Shown: one piece after another, positions 41,581-52,639 of the stretch
How the letters are laid out: the number at the start of each line of letters is the position of its first letter
Position numbering within the stretch: the first letter of the stretch is position 1
From: Laguncularia racemosa
Lineage: Eukaryota > Streptophyta > Magnoliopsida > Myrtales > Combretaceae
Length of the DNA: 64,000 nucleotides
Assembly (NCBI GenBank): GCA_037954665.1
Contig: JBBMOL010000146.1
Location: forward strand, 1,426,001-1,490,000
Direction of reading: 5' to 3'
Program-made: the position numbers and the translations under genes
Notes under the pieces: generated by a model
Seen by the model: the letters and a program-made list of their open reading frames with translations, nothing else
What the model was told of the DNA's origin: nothing
The model's database searches: none

Positions 41581-43947
41581 TCAAATAGGAGGCTGTGGTG
41601 GAGGTGGCGGTGGCGGCGGAGGCGGCGAAGGCATATTCGGAGACGGATAAGTAATATGATAAATCAGTATATCATCATCCTCATCCGGTGTTGGTGTTCC
41701 AATAGATGAAGGAAAAAACGGATTGTTTTCTACAAATGAAACATCAGCTGACACCAAATACTTATCAAGATGAGGGCAATAACACCGATATCCCTTTTGA
41801 ACCCTAGAGTAACCCAAAAATACACATTTGAGAGACTTAGGATCTAATTTTGTTATTTGGGGACGAACATCATGAACAAAGCAGAGACTACCAAATATCC
41901 TTGGTTCAATAGGAAACAATGTTTTTGTAGGAAACAATACTTTGTATGGAGTTTCACCCTGAAGAACAGATGAAGGTAAATGATTAATCAAGAAACAAGC
42001 AGTAGACACTGCATCGGCCCAAAACCGTTTAGGAACATTCATTTGAAATAAGAGGGCTCTCGCTGTCTCAAGGAGATGTCTGTTTTTCCTTTCAGCCACT
42101 CCATTATGAGAAAGTGTATCAACACATGAGGACTGATGAATGATGCCCTTTTTAATCATATATGTCTGAAATGAGTGAGACAAGTATTCTTTGGCATTAT
42201 CATTTCTTAAGGTTTGGATAGAGATATTGAATTGTGTTTGGATTTCATCACAAAAACTAGTAAAATGGGAAAATACCTCAGAACGACTTTTCATAAGATA
42301 AAGCCAAGTCATGCAAGAAAAATCATCCACAAAAGTAACAAAGTATTTGAAGCCAGTTGGTGACACAACAGGACAAGAACCCCATACATCAGAATGAACT
42401 AATTCAAATGGTACACTTGCCCTTTTATTGACTCGAGGAACATAAGATAAACGATGGTGCTTTGCAAAGTGACATGACTCACACTCTAAGCTAGAGACAT
42501 TATTAAAATGAGGAAAGAGCTTTTTCAACACAGGCAAAGAGGGATGGCCCATTCGGCAGTGTGCTTCAAAAAGTGTCTGAAAACTGGAACATGCAACAGA
42601 CTTAGGCACTTGAGTATCCAAGATATAGAGACCTCCCAACTCATGTCCTTTACCAATAATCTTCTTCGTCATAAGATCCTGAAATAGACAATGATCGAGA
42701 AAAAATGATATGCAACAATTCATAGCACGAGTGAGTTTGCTCACAGATAGTAAGTTAAAGGAAAATTGTGGTAAACTCAAAACAGAAGATAGGGAAATCT
42801 GAGAAGTGGGATTAATAGTGCCAGAGCCAAGAACACATGACTTAGAACCATCAGCAAGAGTAACATTTGTAGGGGATGTGTATGGTTGATAAGTTGAGAA
42901 GAGATTAAGATTGCCTGTCATGTGATCTGTGGCACCAGAATCTATGACCCAGTTGGAAGATGAGGAAAGGAGACATGTGTTGGGTTTACCTGTCTCAGCA
43001 ATGGCGGACACATGATGAGATGAAGCCTTTAATGCCTCCTGGTACTGAGTAAATTTTGCAAATTCATCTGCAGATACTGTAATTTTCTTCTCAGAGGAAG
43101 AGCCATCAGTAGAGTTAGTGGAGGCAATGTGTGCAAAAGGTTTCCTCAGGTTGCGATTTTGCAATTTCTTACAAGTGCGCTTCGTATGACCCGGCTCATG
43201 ACAATAATAGCACACAACTCCCCCTGAATTATGCCCACGAATATCATCCCCCCCTTTCCTATAGGTGGAAGAGCGGCCTGTATTTTGGCTGACAAGAGCA
43301 CTAGTAGGATGAGAAGGAGCAACAACAGATAACGTATTTTCTATGCGAAGTATCCGAGTAAAGGTTTCCTGCAAAGATGAAATCTCAGGACTAGAGAGGA
43401 TCTGAGATTTGGTAGCATCAAATTCTGGACGAAGACCTGCTAAAAAACTCATTACTGCCATTTGTTCTCGTTGAGTCTGCTGTACTTTCACATCAGGACT
43501 AAATGGCAATAAGGTATTCAGTTCCTCATATGTCTTCTTAAAGCTCATAAGATAAGCAGTAAGGGACAACTCTTGTTGTTTAGTACGATAAAAACCTTTG
43601 CAGACCTCATAGATACGAGAAATATTCCCCTTTCCAGAATACATAGATTCCAAGTAACTCATCAACTCTTTAACATATTCACAATGATCAACCAAATTGA
43701 TAATCTCACTATCAATGGAATTTCTAAGCTGCAAAAATATCCTAGCATCATCACGCAACCATACTTGTCTAGTGTTATCATTTGGTGGATCTTCAGTAAG
43801 ATGGTCTTCTTTTTCAATACTTCGCAAATATACTCGCACCGTTTTGCTCCAAGCCATAAAATTATTCCCATTAAGTTTATGTTCTGTGATCTTAGTTGTC
43901 ACAGGAATCATATCAACAACTGGAGATTTTAAGCTTTTATCATCCAT
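41581..43947 (-). pseudogene. Copia-5 gag, protease and integrase
   Basis: A long minus-strand frame from the probable ATG at 43945-43947 (MDDKSLKSPV). Gag includes NGNNFMAWSKTVRVYLRS. Later come a zinc knuckle (CYYCHEPGHTKRTC), the protease site WVIDSGATDHMTG, the integrase zinc-binding region (AHCRMGHPSL, CESCHFAKHHR), the core (HSDVWGSCP, TFVDDFSCMTWLYL, HNGVAERKNRHLLE), and KLDPKSLKCVFLGYSR. It ends in a proline run (about 41590-41635) just before a TGA at 41581-41583. Copia-2 has VEVYSRR at the matching place where this copy has stop-HVYFRR, so the stop looks like a point mutation rather than the natural end. Confidence 0.94.
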
Positions 43948-44677
43948 TTTAAACAGCAAAAAAAAGATTCTCACAATGGTAACAAAGAAAAAAATAGCCA
44001 ATCACAGTACCCGGAAAAATGTAAAATCCAAGCCTCCGACGAGATCGACCCACAAATGCCAACCAACAGACACCAAGACCAAGTCAACTCCGACAAGCCA
44101 AATGACTCCAGTACACGTCGTCGGCCACGAAGCACAACACCACACCAATCTCAATCAACTCCGACAAGCCAAATGACTCCGGTGAACCAACACGACCAAC
44201 CAACAACAACCTCAAAAGGCCACGAACAGCCCAGCGACGCCACAAAACCCAACGTAGATCAGACACACTGAACAAACCTCCGGCCAATCACCAAACACGA
44301 CCAATTCCGACAACCATAACAAAACCCGCTTCCCAAGATGATGTATTCAACCAATGCAACACCAAAGGAGAGTAGAAAGGACTTACCAACAGTGCGTCGA
44401 AGCTTCTGGTGGGCGAAGAGTTGTCACACGCGCCCTCACGCGCCGTCGACGGAAGGGGAAAGCGAAACCTTAAAGCGGCGCGTGATCACGCGCCGGTCGT
44501 CTGGGGCTCTGGTTTCGAGGTTCGGCCAGTCGGAGGCTGGTCTCTCCTCCTAGACGGGTGGTGACGAAAAAAAAAGATCCCAACAGTGCTTGCTCTCAAG
44601 GGCAGCACGTCCTTGTTCACAGGACAAGACAGAAAAAAAAAAAAAAAATTCTTACATATACCTAAGGTCTGATACCA
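43948..44677 (-). other. Copia-5 leader
   Basis: The untranslated region between primer-binding site and gag. It is richer in GC than the coding part. A 26-bp word (TCAACTCCGACAAGCCAAAT followed by GACTCC) occurs twice, at 44084-44109 and 44155-44180, suggesting a small internal duplication. Open frames here on both strands have no recognisable similarity. Confidence 0.7.
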
Positions 44678-44847
44678 TGTAAATTGAAAGAAAATCTAAT
44701 CTTATTACATTGCTTTTTCATATAGGAATTGATATCTATATATACAGGATTTATCTATCTATTTTAGGAAATGAGATCCTCTAATAATAGCTAGTTAATA
44801 ATACACATTAATGTAGGATATTATACATTAATATACATATTATAACA
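44678..44847 (-). repeat. Copia-5 5' LTR
   Basis: The 170-bp partner of 39659-39828. Confidence 0.95.
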
Positions 44848-44852
44848 GTTCC

Positions 44853-45880
44853 CATATTAAATCCCTGATTCCCAATGTTTCTCAACTTCCAATGTGTTGA
44901 AGAATGATTCCTTACTTGAGATGTGGGGGCTGAAGCATGCGAAAAAATAGTTGTTTGAGGAGCAAGTCCACCATTGTGAGGCTATTTATATTGTTCAACA
45001 TATCCTTCTAGTGGCAAGATGAAAATTCCATGAAGAAATTCTTGTTCAATGTTCAAGGACACATCTACTGCTTCAGCTACTAAAATCAGCCCCAAAGTAC
45101 AAACCCTAAGTTGAATGTCATCTCTTGAACCACCAAGAAAATAACCCAAAGCTTGTAACCCAATCATGTCTAGAACTTGCTATGCCAACGCTTCAAACTC
45201 ATCCAAATATTGAGCCATCATATTATGTTGTCGTAAAGTAGATAAGCTCTCAAATAGATTACTAGTTATTCCGCCACCATAATGTGAAAGTAACTCTTGC
45301 TTCATCGTTTTCCAAGTGTGAAACCCTTTGACGAAGCATCTTCAATGAATATACCATTCAACCTCGTAAATACATGGACGCCACCACTACTTTTCTATCT
45401 TCTCTAATGTAATTAACCTTAAATACCATTCAACTAAAGTAATCCAACGTATTGGATCATTTCCTTCAAATATCAGCAAAGTAACTTGGCTCACATTTCT
45501 CCTCATCTGTTCATCACCTCCAAACTCCTCATCATCCGAAATTGCCACATTATTTCTAGATACTCGATGAGAACTTTGTTGATGATCACTAATATTCATC
45601 TCACTATCTTTTGAACTTGCGACGTTTTCTTTAGCTCTCATAACCTCTTGTCAATCACCCCAGAGATCATGCAACATAGCCTCAAAGTTTGACATCCTCT
45701 TGTCCAAACCTACAATATTTAGATTTTATATTCCTCTCCATTGTAGAAATTTGTTATTGGATTTCTTAGTTATTTCCCCTTAATTCATTCCCCAACTCTT
45801 TCACATTTTTCTCTAAATTTTCTATCTTCGACTCCATCCTAGCCATCTTCCAAGTTTTCTTTAGACAGCACCAATTGAAA
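44853..45880 (-). pseudogene. Gypsy-B gag N-terminal region
   Basis: Minus-strand remnants of a Ty3/gypsy gag. Near 45766-45880 a charged heptad-like stretch reads MARMESKIENLEKNVKELGN. At 45387-45641 the frame holds EEFGGDEQMRRNVSQVTLLI then FEGNDPIRWITLVEWYLRLI. The FEGNDPIxWI core is characteristic of gypsy gag proteins. Further left are pieces with many stops. Just right of 45868 the minus strand reads CAATTGGTGCTGTC, a plausible primer-binding site at the end of an LTR. The gene was split by Copia-5; its continuation lies at 39223-39653. Confidence 0.75.
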
Positions 45881-46265
45881 TGACTAAGATCACCAAAAAA
45901 GGTAAATTTCTCACCTTGAAAATAGATCACAACAATGGAGAACAATTGAGAAGCAATCACCCAAACAAGTATTTCTCAATTAGGGTTTCCTGGCTTCACT
46001 AAAGCAGAGCTTTCCCAGTAAGCTAACCTTTTCTCCCTTTCTATTCCTTCTACTTTTGAATTGCAATAAATCTTAACTAACTTCCTATTTTTCCCCAACT
46101 CCTTTTATACCTCCCAAAGTACAATTACCCATATACCCTTACAATACTTTTACAGTTACCATATTATCCCTTGTTGCATGTACACAACACTACACAGACA
46201 AACACTGCACTACACAAACAATCACCACACCAACACAAATACAATACAAAACACCCACCTACTAT
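45881..46265 (-). repeat. Probable Gypsy-B 5' LTR segment
   Basis: Upstream of the presumed primer-binding site on the minus strand, the sequence has LTR-like promoter features. GGAGGTATAAAAGGAG (about 46099-46114) supplies a TATA box. No second LTR confirms the ends, so the extent is approximate. Confidence 0.5.
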
Positions 46266-47335
46266 AAATACAATATAAAAGCGAATCGCCCAAGGGTTAC
46301 GAATAAGGCATATGCCTCTTATAGACACATCACAATGGTTTGTGAATCTTCGAGGTTATATGAATGCCCATTGGCAATAACAGCAGGTGAAAATGAGGTA
46401 GCATTTTTAGAAACTCTATCGATGATATGCAGGATTCAGGGGAATGTCCATAGCCCTCACCATTATCTTCCAATAAAACTTAGCCAATCTTTCTTTTGGA
46501 ATCTACTAATGCAAGACATTTTTTAGCACATACAATCCTACTCGTTGCTTTTATCTACGCATATTTACTTGCAACAAGCACAAACTTGTCATTCTCAAAT
46601 CCTTGCAAACATACTCAAAACATATGCTGATTTTATAAAATAGGAATGCAGATATTAGAAATTTATATTATTTATTTCCTTCTTTTGTAAAATTAATCTA
46701 TTTCCCTATTTATAGTTTAGGTTATATATATATATATAAACATGTATACTATTGAATCAAGTGTGAAATAAAAACTCTCTTAATTTCCTTCCTATTTTTC
46801 CCCAACTCCTTTTATACCTCCCAAAGTACAATTACCCATATACCCTTACAATACTTTTACAATTACCATATTATCCCTTGTTGCATGTACACAACACAGC
46901 ACAACACAGACAAACACTGCACTACACAAACAATCATCACACCAAGACAAATACAATACAAAACACCCACCTACTAAGAATGCAATATAAAAGTGAATCA
47001 CCCAAGGGTTATGAATGAGGCATATGCCTCTTATAGACACATCACAATGGTTTATGAATCTTCGAGGTTGTATCAATACCCATTGGCAATAACAGTAGGT
47101 GAAAATGAGGTAGCATTTTTAGAAACACTATTGATGATATGTAGGATTCAGGGGAATGTCCATTGTATATTAATCCTCAGCATTATCTTCCAATAAAACT
47201 TAGCCAATCTTGCTTTTGGAATCTACTAATGCAAGACATTTTTTAGCACATACTTTCCTACTCATTGCTTTTATCCAACAGGCACAAACTTGTCATTTTC
47301 AAATTCTTGCAAACGTACTCAAGACATATGCTGAT
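46079..47335. repeat. Two ~550-bp direct copies of LTR-like sequence
   Basis: About 46079-46633 and 46786-47335 are homologous. Both begin CTATTTTTCCCCAACTCCTT and share ACAAGGGATAATATGGTAA (minus strand), CATATGCCTCTTATAGACAC, ATTCAGGGGAATGTCCAT and TTTTTTAGCACATAC. They are separated by about 150 bp containing a short AT run. Copy 1 overlaps the probable Gypsy-B LTR including its TATA motif. The repeated 60-70-codon plus-strand frames (46335-46526, 46993-47196) match nothing I recognise. Confidence 0.8.
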
Positions 47336-48973
47336 ATTAAATTCTTTCAAGTAACATAAAATAACAAGTTGGGCTGGCAAACAAGACACCATATGTTACC
47401 AAAACTACTCCAATACTCAAAGCTATACTTATATATCCAACACATCATGATGAATAGATATTCATTTATAAAATAGAATTTGTTAAAAGCCCAATATGCA
47501 CGCCTTTTGATTTAAATTATATTAATGTCAACAAAAATAATTATTTTATCTAAAAGTATCACATTTATCATATTAACTAGTAAATTGTTTTGAATATGGT
47601 ATAAATATAGTTTTTCAATCATATAAATATATATTGCATTGTAGTTTTATATTATGTTGATGGTATTTCCAAATGATATACAATTTTTAAAAGGAGTTGC
47701 AATCCTTTACATTTTGGAACTGCAACACCATGTACCAAAGTTTGTATAATTTTGAATTTTTTTTTTTTTCCTTTTGGCCAATGTCTCATTTTGAATTAAA
47801 TTATATAAATGTTGCAACTCTTCAATAGCACTCATTACTTGCATAGAGGACAAGTATCTTATAAAACGTAATTAAAAGAAAAAGAATTGTTAATGGCCAA
47901 AAGTATAAGTAATGTTTACTTGTATCTTGATATGTGGTAAACTCTAGTATCTCCGTTGTTATTATTATTATTATTTTATTTTTGTTTTTGTGTGTGTATA
48001 TTTCCTTCTGGGATTTGTTTTCCCCACTACCTTGCATTCTGCGATTATAACACTTCCTCTTTTTGACTGCCAATGAACTTATTCATTTAAAGTATATATA
48101 TTTTATGAAAATAATAACTTATTTAAAAGATTACTAAATAGTAAAAAAAAACATTGTATGTTCATAAATTATTCTAGATATGATGTATATACTATAATTT
48201 AATTATATACATATAGATTTTATATATATTTTACATATAGATTTTATATAAGTGTCAATGTTATTTCCACATTTGAATATAAAATGATTTATTTGAAACA
48301 GTTACGATCACTTCAAGTTGTGTTCCTTTATATTAAGCCATGTAAAGAAAACGAATAACAAAGTAACGAAAATGCCTTCCAAATTTGAAAGCCTCCTCCA
48401 ATAATTTTTACAGGCCAAAAGCTTTGGTTCGGCTGTATATTTGACATAAAATCATAATTCATAATCTAAGAAAATTTACATATTTGACATATAATAATGT
48501 TAATAATTTCTCTTAACAGTAATGCGAATTGGCACTATACAATTAAAAAATTGTAAAGCTGTCATGACAACTAATTTTGTTGATAATCCAGCACATCATA
48601 TAAATTTGGAGTAGACCTATATACTGATTGTAATGGCCTATGATCATAAAAATTAATCCATACACATAAGAAGTTTTTTTTTCTTTTTAATTACTATCTC
48701 ATAACATAAGAATTTCTTGGTCAAGTGTAAAATATTACTTTATTCATTCAAACAGTTCGGTTCGGTTCTTTTGTTTGGTTTGCCCCTCAAACTAAGGATA
48801 AACTTTCAGTTTGTTTCGCTTTGAAAATTTTTCAAACTAAATTAGAAAAGATTCCGTTGGATCGAAGCCCATATTTTGTGGCAACAAAAATAATAATAAC
48901 AGCACAAACACACAGAAAAGAAGAAGAAGAAAATGCCTTCCAAATTTGAAAGCCTCCTCCAAAACTTTCTTAC
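47336..48973. other. SnRK2 intron 1 region, non-coding
   Basis: AT-rich, with a TTA microsatellite near 47957-47976. The segment AAATGCCTTCCAAATTTGAA plus AGCCTCCTCC appears at 48371-48400 and again at 48932-48961, just inside the exon 1 donor. Between the copies, 48745-48845 is rich in TTCGGTT and TTTTCAAAC words like those in the MITE at 7830. No SnRK2 exon was recognised. Confidence 0.55.
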
Positions 48974-49121
48974 CGTATCGCCTCGTTCAATATACTTAAC
49001 AGCAACGAGTTCTTTGGTGAGTTTATCTCTCATGAGCCTCGCCACTCCGAAGTTGCCGGACCCGATCGATGTCTCGCACGAAATCGTACCGGTCGCATTC
49101 GTGTATGATTGGCATCTCCAT
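48974..49121 (-). pseudogene. SnRK2: SnRK2 kinase exon 1, frameshifted in the ATP loop
   Basis: The minus-strand ATG at 49119-49121 begins MEMPIIHECDRYDFVRDI. The next bases read GACATCGATCGGGTCC, where the ATCG duplication (about 49063-49070) shifts the frame. In the shifted frame the family sequence resumes as GSGNFGVARLMRDKLTKELV followed by AVKYIERGDT, containing the glycine-rich loop and the ATP-binding lysine of AVKYIERG. The exon ends at a good donor (GATACG|GTAAG, GT at 48972-48973). Intact SnRK2s would place DI directly before GSG, so four bases are extra. The gene's remaining recognised exons are all lower in the window. Confidence 0.92.
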
Positions 49122-51171
49122 GGCCGTCCCGAACAATTCTTGAACTTTCTTTTCTGATCACTCTTTGTTTCACCCTAACCCTATTCTTAACCTATCACAT
49201 CAGTCAGATGAAATTGGACTATTGAGTTAGGTTAACGCTAAGTTGGACGAAGAGACATTTATAGTCGATGCACAGAGTGACTCGAGATTTTAACTCTGAT
49301 CTGAAAGTGTGCTCGACTCTTGAATTTAAAAGGTCTTTAGGTTGTTGTGATCGATCGGCGATGGGCTTCGAAGAAGTATCTTTCACTAAGTCAGGTGAAC
49401 CTGGCAACGGCTTTTTCTTTTTTTCAGTTGAAAGATATCATCGACCGTTTTGGAATCTTGCCGAGATAGTTAAACTATCCAAAGGAAAATGTTACCTTTT
49501 TTCCTTTTTCTTTTTTCTTTTTTGATATTATTTGTTATTTCCTAAAACGGGGAAAGGGAAAATATATTTAAATAAAAAAATCCTAAAAATACATTACCTA
49601 TATAATTACGATTTAAACCAATTGAATTGAAAAATAACTGTCTTGTACTTAAATAAAAATTAAAAATATTTTTTAATAATACCAATATACTTTTATGTAG
49701 TTAATAGCCTACTTATTGAGTGAAAATATGCTGGAAAGATAAAAAATTAACTATCTTTTAAATTATATAAAGGATCCGTAGAGTAGAAATTTCATTTTAT
49801 TTTATGAAGTGAATACATATATACATGAAATATATAATAAAAGGGGTTAAAAAGTTTGCTTTTGCTGTTAGGAATTTCTCATTTTGAGAAGAAGGACGGC
49901 GATTAAGCTAGTTTGTTGCTGCTTGTACGCTAATAGATCGACGATGTCTAACTCTACCCGATCCCTTTTTACCAATTTAGCAATCCTTCTCACTCACAAG
50001 TTGGCTCTGATATTTCCGTAAAATTGAAGGAAAAAAAACATAGAATTCACTGAAATTATGCACAAAAACAATGTATATATCTCTCTCGTATATATCTATA
50101 TGCCCACACACATATCATTATCTTACCCAAAAAAAAAACACTACTCATACACATCAATAATCCATGAAACCACCACCACGTTCTCCATCTTCCATAAAAA
50201 TCTTAATAATAATGATAATAAAAATATTTCAAAAAGTGTTTATTAAGTTAGCCATGAAAGGGAAAAATAAAAGTATACAGCAATCTTCGTAAAGGATGAA
50301 TATACTGCTTTTTTTTTTAATATTTACTTGTACAATTCAGTATATGTCAATTGTCTTAAAAAAAAAAAACAAAAGAACTATATATTTTTAAATATTTACT
50401 TACTTTTTTTTAAGTTAACATCCTATTTTAAACTCCTATTTCTTAAACACATGATTTTTATTGTTATATTTATTTATGGTTTTCATATAAAGAATATTGG
50501 TTTATTGGAAATTAATAAATTTAGGTTTTAAACTTTGGGACATCATGGGAATTAGTATTAATAGTAAAATCTTCTATTTATATACAGACACACATGCATG
50601 CTCGTACATACAAGCATACGCATGCACACACGCACACATCATATGTATAATATAATTATCTAAGCCAATATGGCTTTACAGAGTACAAAGCACTATCTCA
50701 CAAATTTTCATACCAATAGCTCACATCTCCACATACAACAGAAATGATTTCAAAGCCACGTTCACGAATTTTTCTAAGGGTAAGGAGACTATTCGATAAA
50801 AACCTCTACTTAGATAAGTTATTACAAAGTTATTTTGGTTTTAAGTTTGAATTCTATTATAAACAAAAGTGCATGAACAGGGTACCCAATAGTAACTCCT
50901 CAAGAGGCAATGAATCCATTGGTAAGTGTTGGTGGTCCAAATAAGTTTTAATTGTTCAACACCAAGTTAAACAGAATACCATTTAGATTTTTAACCAAAA
51001 TATATTTAAGATAACTATTTAAAATTAGTTTTTTTAAGGAGATCTTCTCCTTCCACTAATACTAGATTTAGGCAATCTTTTTCATTTGGAAAGCGGCTCA
51101 AGTAGTTCAAATCAAGACACATACAACATTTCATAAATCAAAATATCTTAGATAGAACAAAATTTTCAAAA
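49122..51171. other. AT-rich DNA upstream of SnRK2 exon 1
   Basis: The first few hundred bases would contain the former SnRK2 5' untranslated region and promoter (minus strand), but no element can be assigned with confidence. The rest is AT-rich with a CA/CATG-rich patch near 50590-50640. A 66-codon plus-strand frame at 50744-50944 may be the eroded start of the viral insert that follows, but I do not recognise it. Confidence 0.45.
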
Positions 51172-51921
51172 TTGGTCAATTCCAAAACAAAATCCAAAGA
51201 AATATATGAAATAGGAAGTTTTAGTTTAAAACATGATTATGTGATCAAAACTATAGAACAAACCATACCTATAAGAAGTACTCATACTAAAATAAATCTT
51301 TTTACTAGAGAATCCATAGAGAAAAATATAAATTTTTACATAAAGTATTCATTTAGATAACAATAAACCTCCTTCATAGATTAGGTATAAATTACCCTAT
51401 ATTAACATGGTTGAGAGATGCTAGGAACACTAATTTTGATCAAACAACAATATCAATCATTCAAGCAATTGTGCATAAAGGTCCATCATACTCAAATTGT
51501 TATCCCAATTTTACTATAGGGTTAGATGATCCTATCACAATGAATAGTTTGGTGTTACATATTCAATCTCAAAATGATAAATTTGTAGAAGGGACTAAGG
51601 TTATGGTATTTATTTATAGAATCTATTATAAATGTATAAGTAGTAATATTAATCCAAAAGCAAAGAAAGTCTCTCTAAATGGTGAAACCCTTCTTTTAGA
51701 AGCAAACACAAAAGATCGTAAAGGATTCACTCCAAAATGTTAAGATGGGATGAAGTAGAACTTCTAGAAATTTGGGTCTTAGAAAAAATGGTTCCTCCAA
51801 GGCTAAGTATTTCTATTAGTAGGCCTACCCTATTTTCAAGATATGATGATGGAACTCTTAAGGTAGCTTTCTCTAGGAATACTAATACAAGACCATCTGC
51901 CCTCAGTATAGATGATAGCAT
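51172..51921 (+). pseudogene. Caulimovirid movement-protein-like region
   Basis: Plus-strand frames at 51172-51360, 51411-51743 and 51737-51921 together resemble a 30K-superfamily cell-to-cell movement protein. Visible landmarks are LRDARN-like residues (MRDARNTNFD), SYSNCYPNFTIGLDDP and MLRWDEVELLEIWVLE. Each frame is separated from the next by a stop or frameshift, and the region is cut at 51921 by the MITE. In the family this protein modifies plasmodesmata; this copy is not translatable as a whole. Confidence 0.68.
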
Positions 51922-52631
51922 CATGGTTGTCAAAATAGGAATTTCATCTAGAATCACTAGAGGGTTTATAGAATTGGATTGTATAATCGAATTATAGAAT
52001 CATAAAATTCTATAAATTATGTAAATCAAACTTTAGAAATTGCAAACATGCCAATAGTAGTAAATGAAAAATTTACAATACATGATGGAATAATAAAATT
52101 TATCATAAATTCTAGACCATAGATTATTATCCAAATACATAAATTACAATATAAGTATAAACTATTCCGATATTATAATTACAATTTAAAATATAAAACT
52201 AAAACAAATTATGAACAATCTTTTCATCACCAAAACTATCACCATCCCTTCTATCACCGCAGTGAAAAGGTCTTAGATTTGAAGTCACAATGAAAAGAGA
52301 TAGAAAAGGAGAAAAGAAGATAGAAATCTAAATGTATACATATTTTCTTATGTTGAATTGTAACTAAAGGCTATGGAAAAAAGTAATAGAAGTGTGCAAT
52401 GGGCTAATTTAAAAGCTCATTAAGTAGGAGTATTAGCTTATTAGGTCAAAAAAATCTAAAACATATAAAATCGCAAAATCCCTCACAAAATCAAGATTCC
52501 ATTGATTCTAAGGATTTAAATTAGGTTTTTATCTAGTTTTACTCAAAAAGAATTTTATATGGGATTCAAATAGGGAAAATCTTGTAAAATCGTAGAATTG
52601 TAAGAGACAAATTGAAAATTTGACAACCATG
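51922..52631. mobile_element. hAT-like MITE inserted in the viral relic
   Basis: 710 bp bounded by a perfect 8-bp duplication GATAGCAT (51914-51921 and 52632-52639). The terminal inverted repeats begin CATGGTTGTCAAA (left) and, in reverse complement, CATGGTTGTCAAA (right). The CA...GGTTGTCAA terminus and 8-bp duplication fit the hAT superfamily. The interior is AT-rich with GATTCTA and TAGAATC words and no open frame. Confidence 0.9.
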
Positions 52632-52639
52632 GATAGCAT

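Larger units (their letters stand above)
39659..44847 (-). mobile_element. Copia-5: near-complete copia retrotransposon
   Basis: A 5,189-bp minus-strand element with 170-bp LTRs at 39659-39828 and 44678-44847, flanked by GTTCC at 39654-39658 and 44848-44852. The complement of the primer-binding site (CTGATACCA, giving TGGTATCAG) abuts the right LTR, and a purine tract (GAGGGGGAG in reverse complement) abuts the left one. The LTRs differ at two sites by eye. Gag-protease-integrase is open for 789 codons; only about three lesions separate it from a continuous gag-pol. It was inserted into the Gypsy-B relic within the former SnRK2 locus. Confidence 0.95.

Noticed and set aside
41588..41640. Proline-run coding repeat as a microsatellite or separate proline-rich protein
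   Set aside because: It is the hinge between integrase and RT of Copia-5, a region that is normally variable and often proline-rich in copia elements.
46335..47196. Two similar 60-70-codon frames as a tandem gene pair
   Set aside because: Their similarity is due to a DNA-level duplication that extends well outside the frames and includes promoter-like LTR sequence.
49268..49525. 85-codon plus-strand frame upstream of SnRK2 exon 1
   Set aside because: It lies opposite the expected 5' region of the SnRK2 relic, ends in a phenylalanine run from a T-rich tract, and has no recognisable motif.
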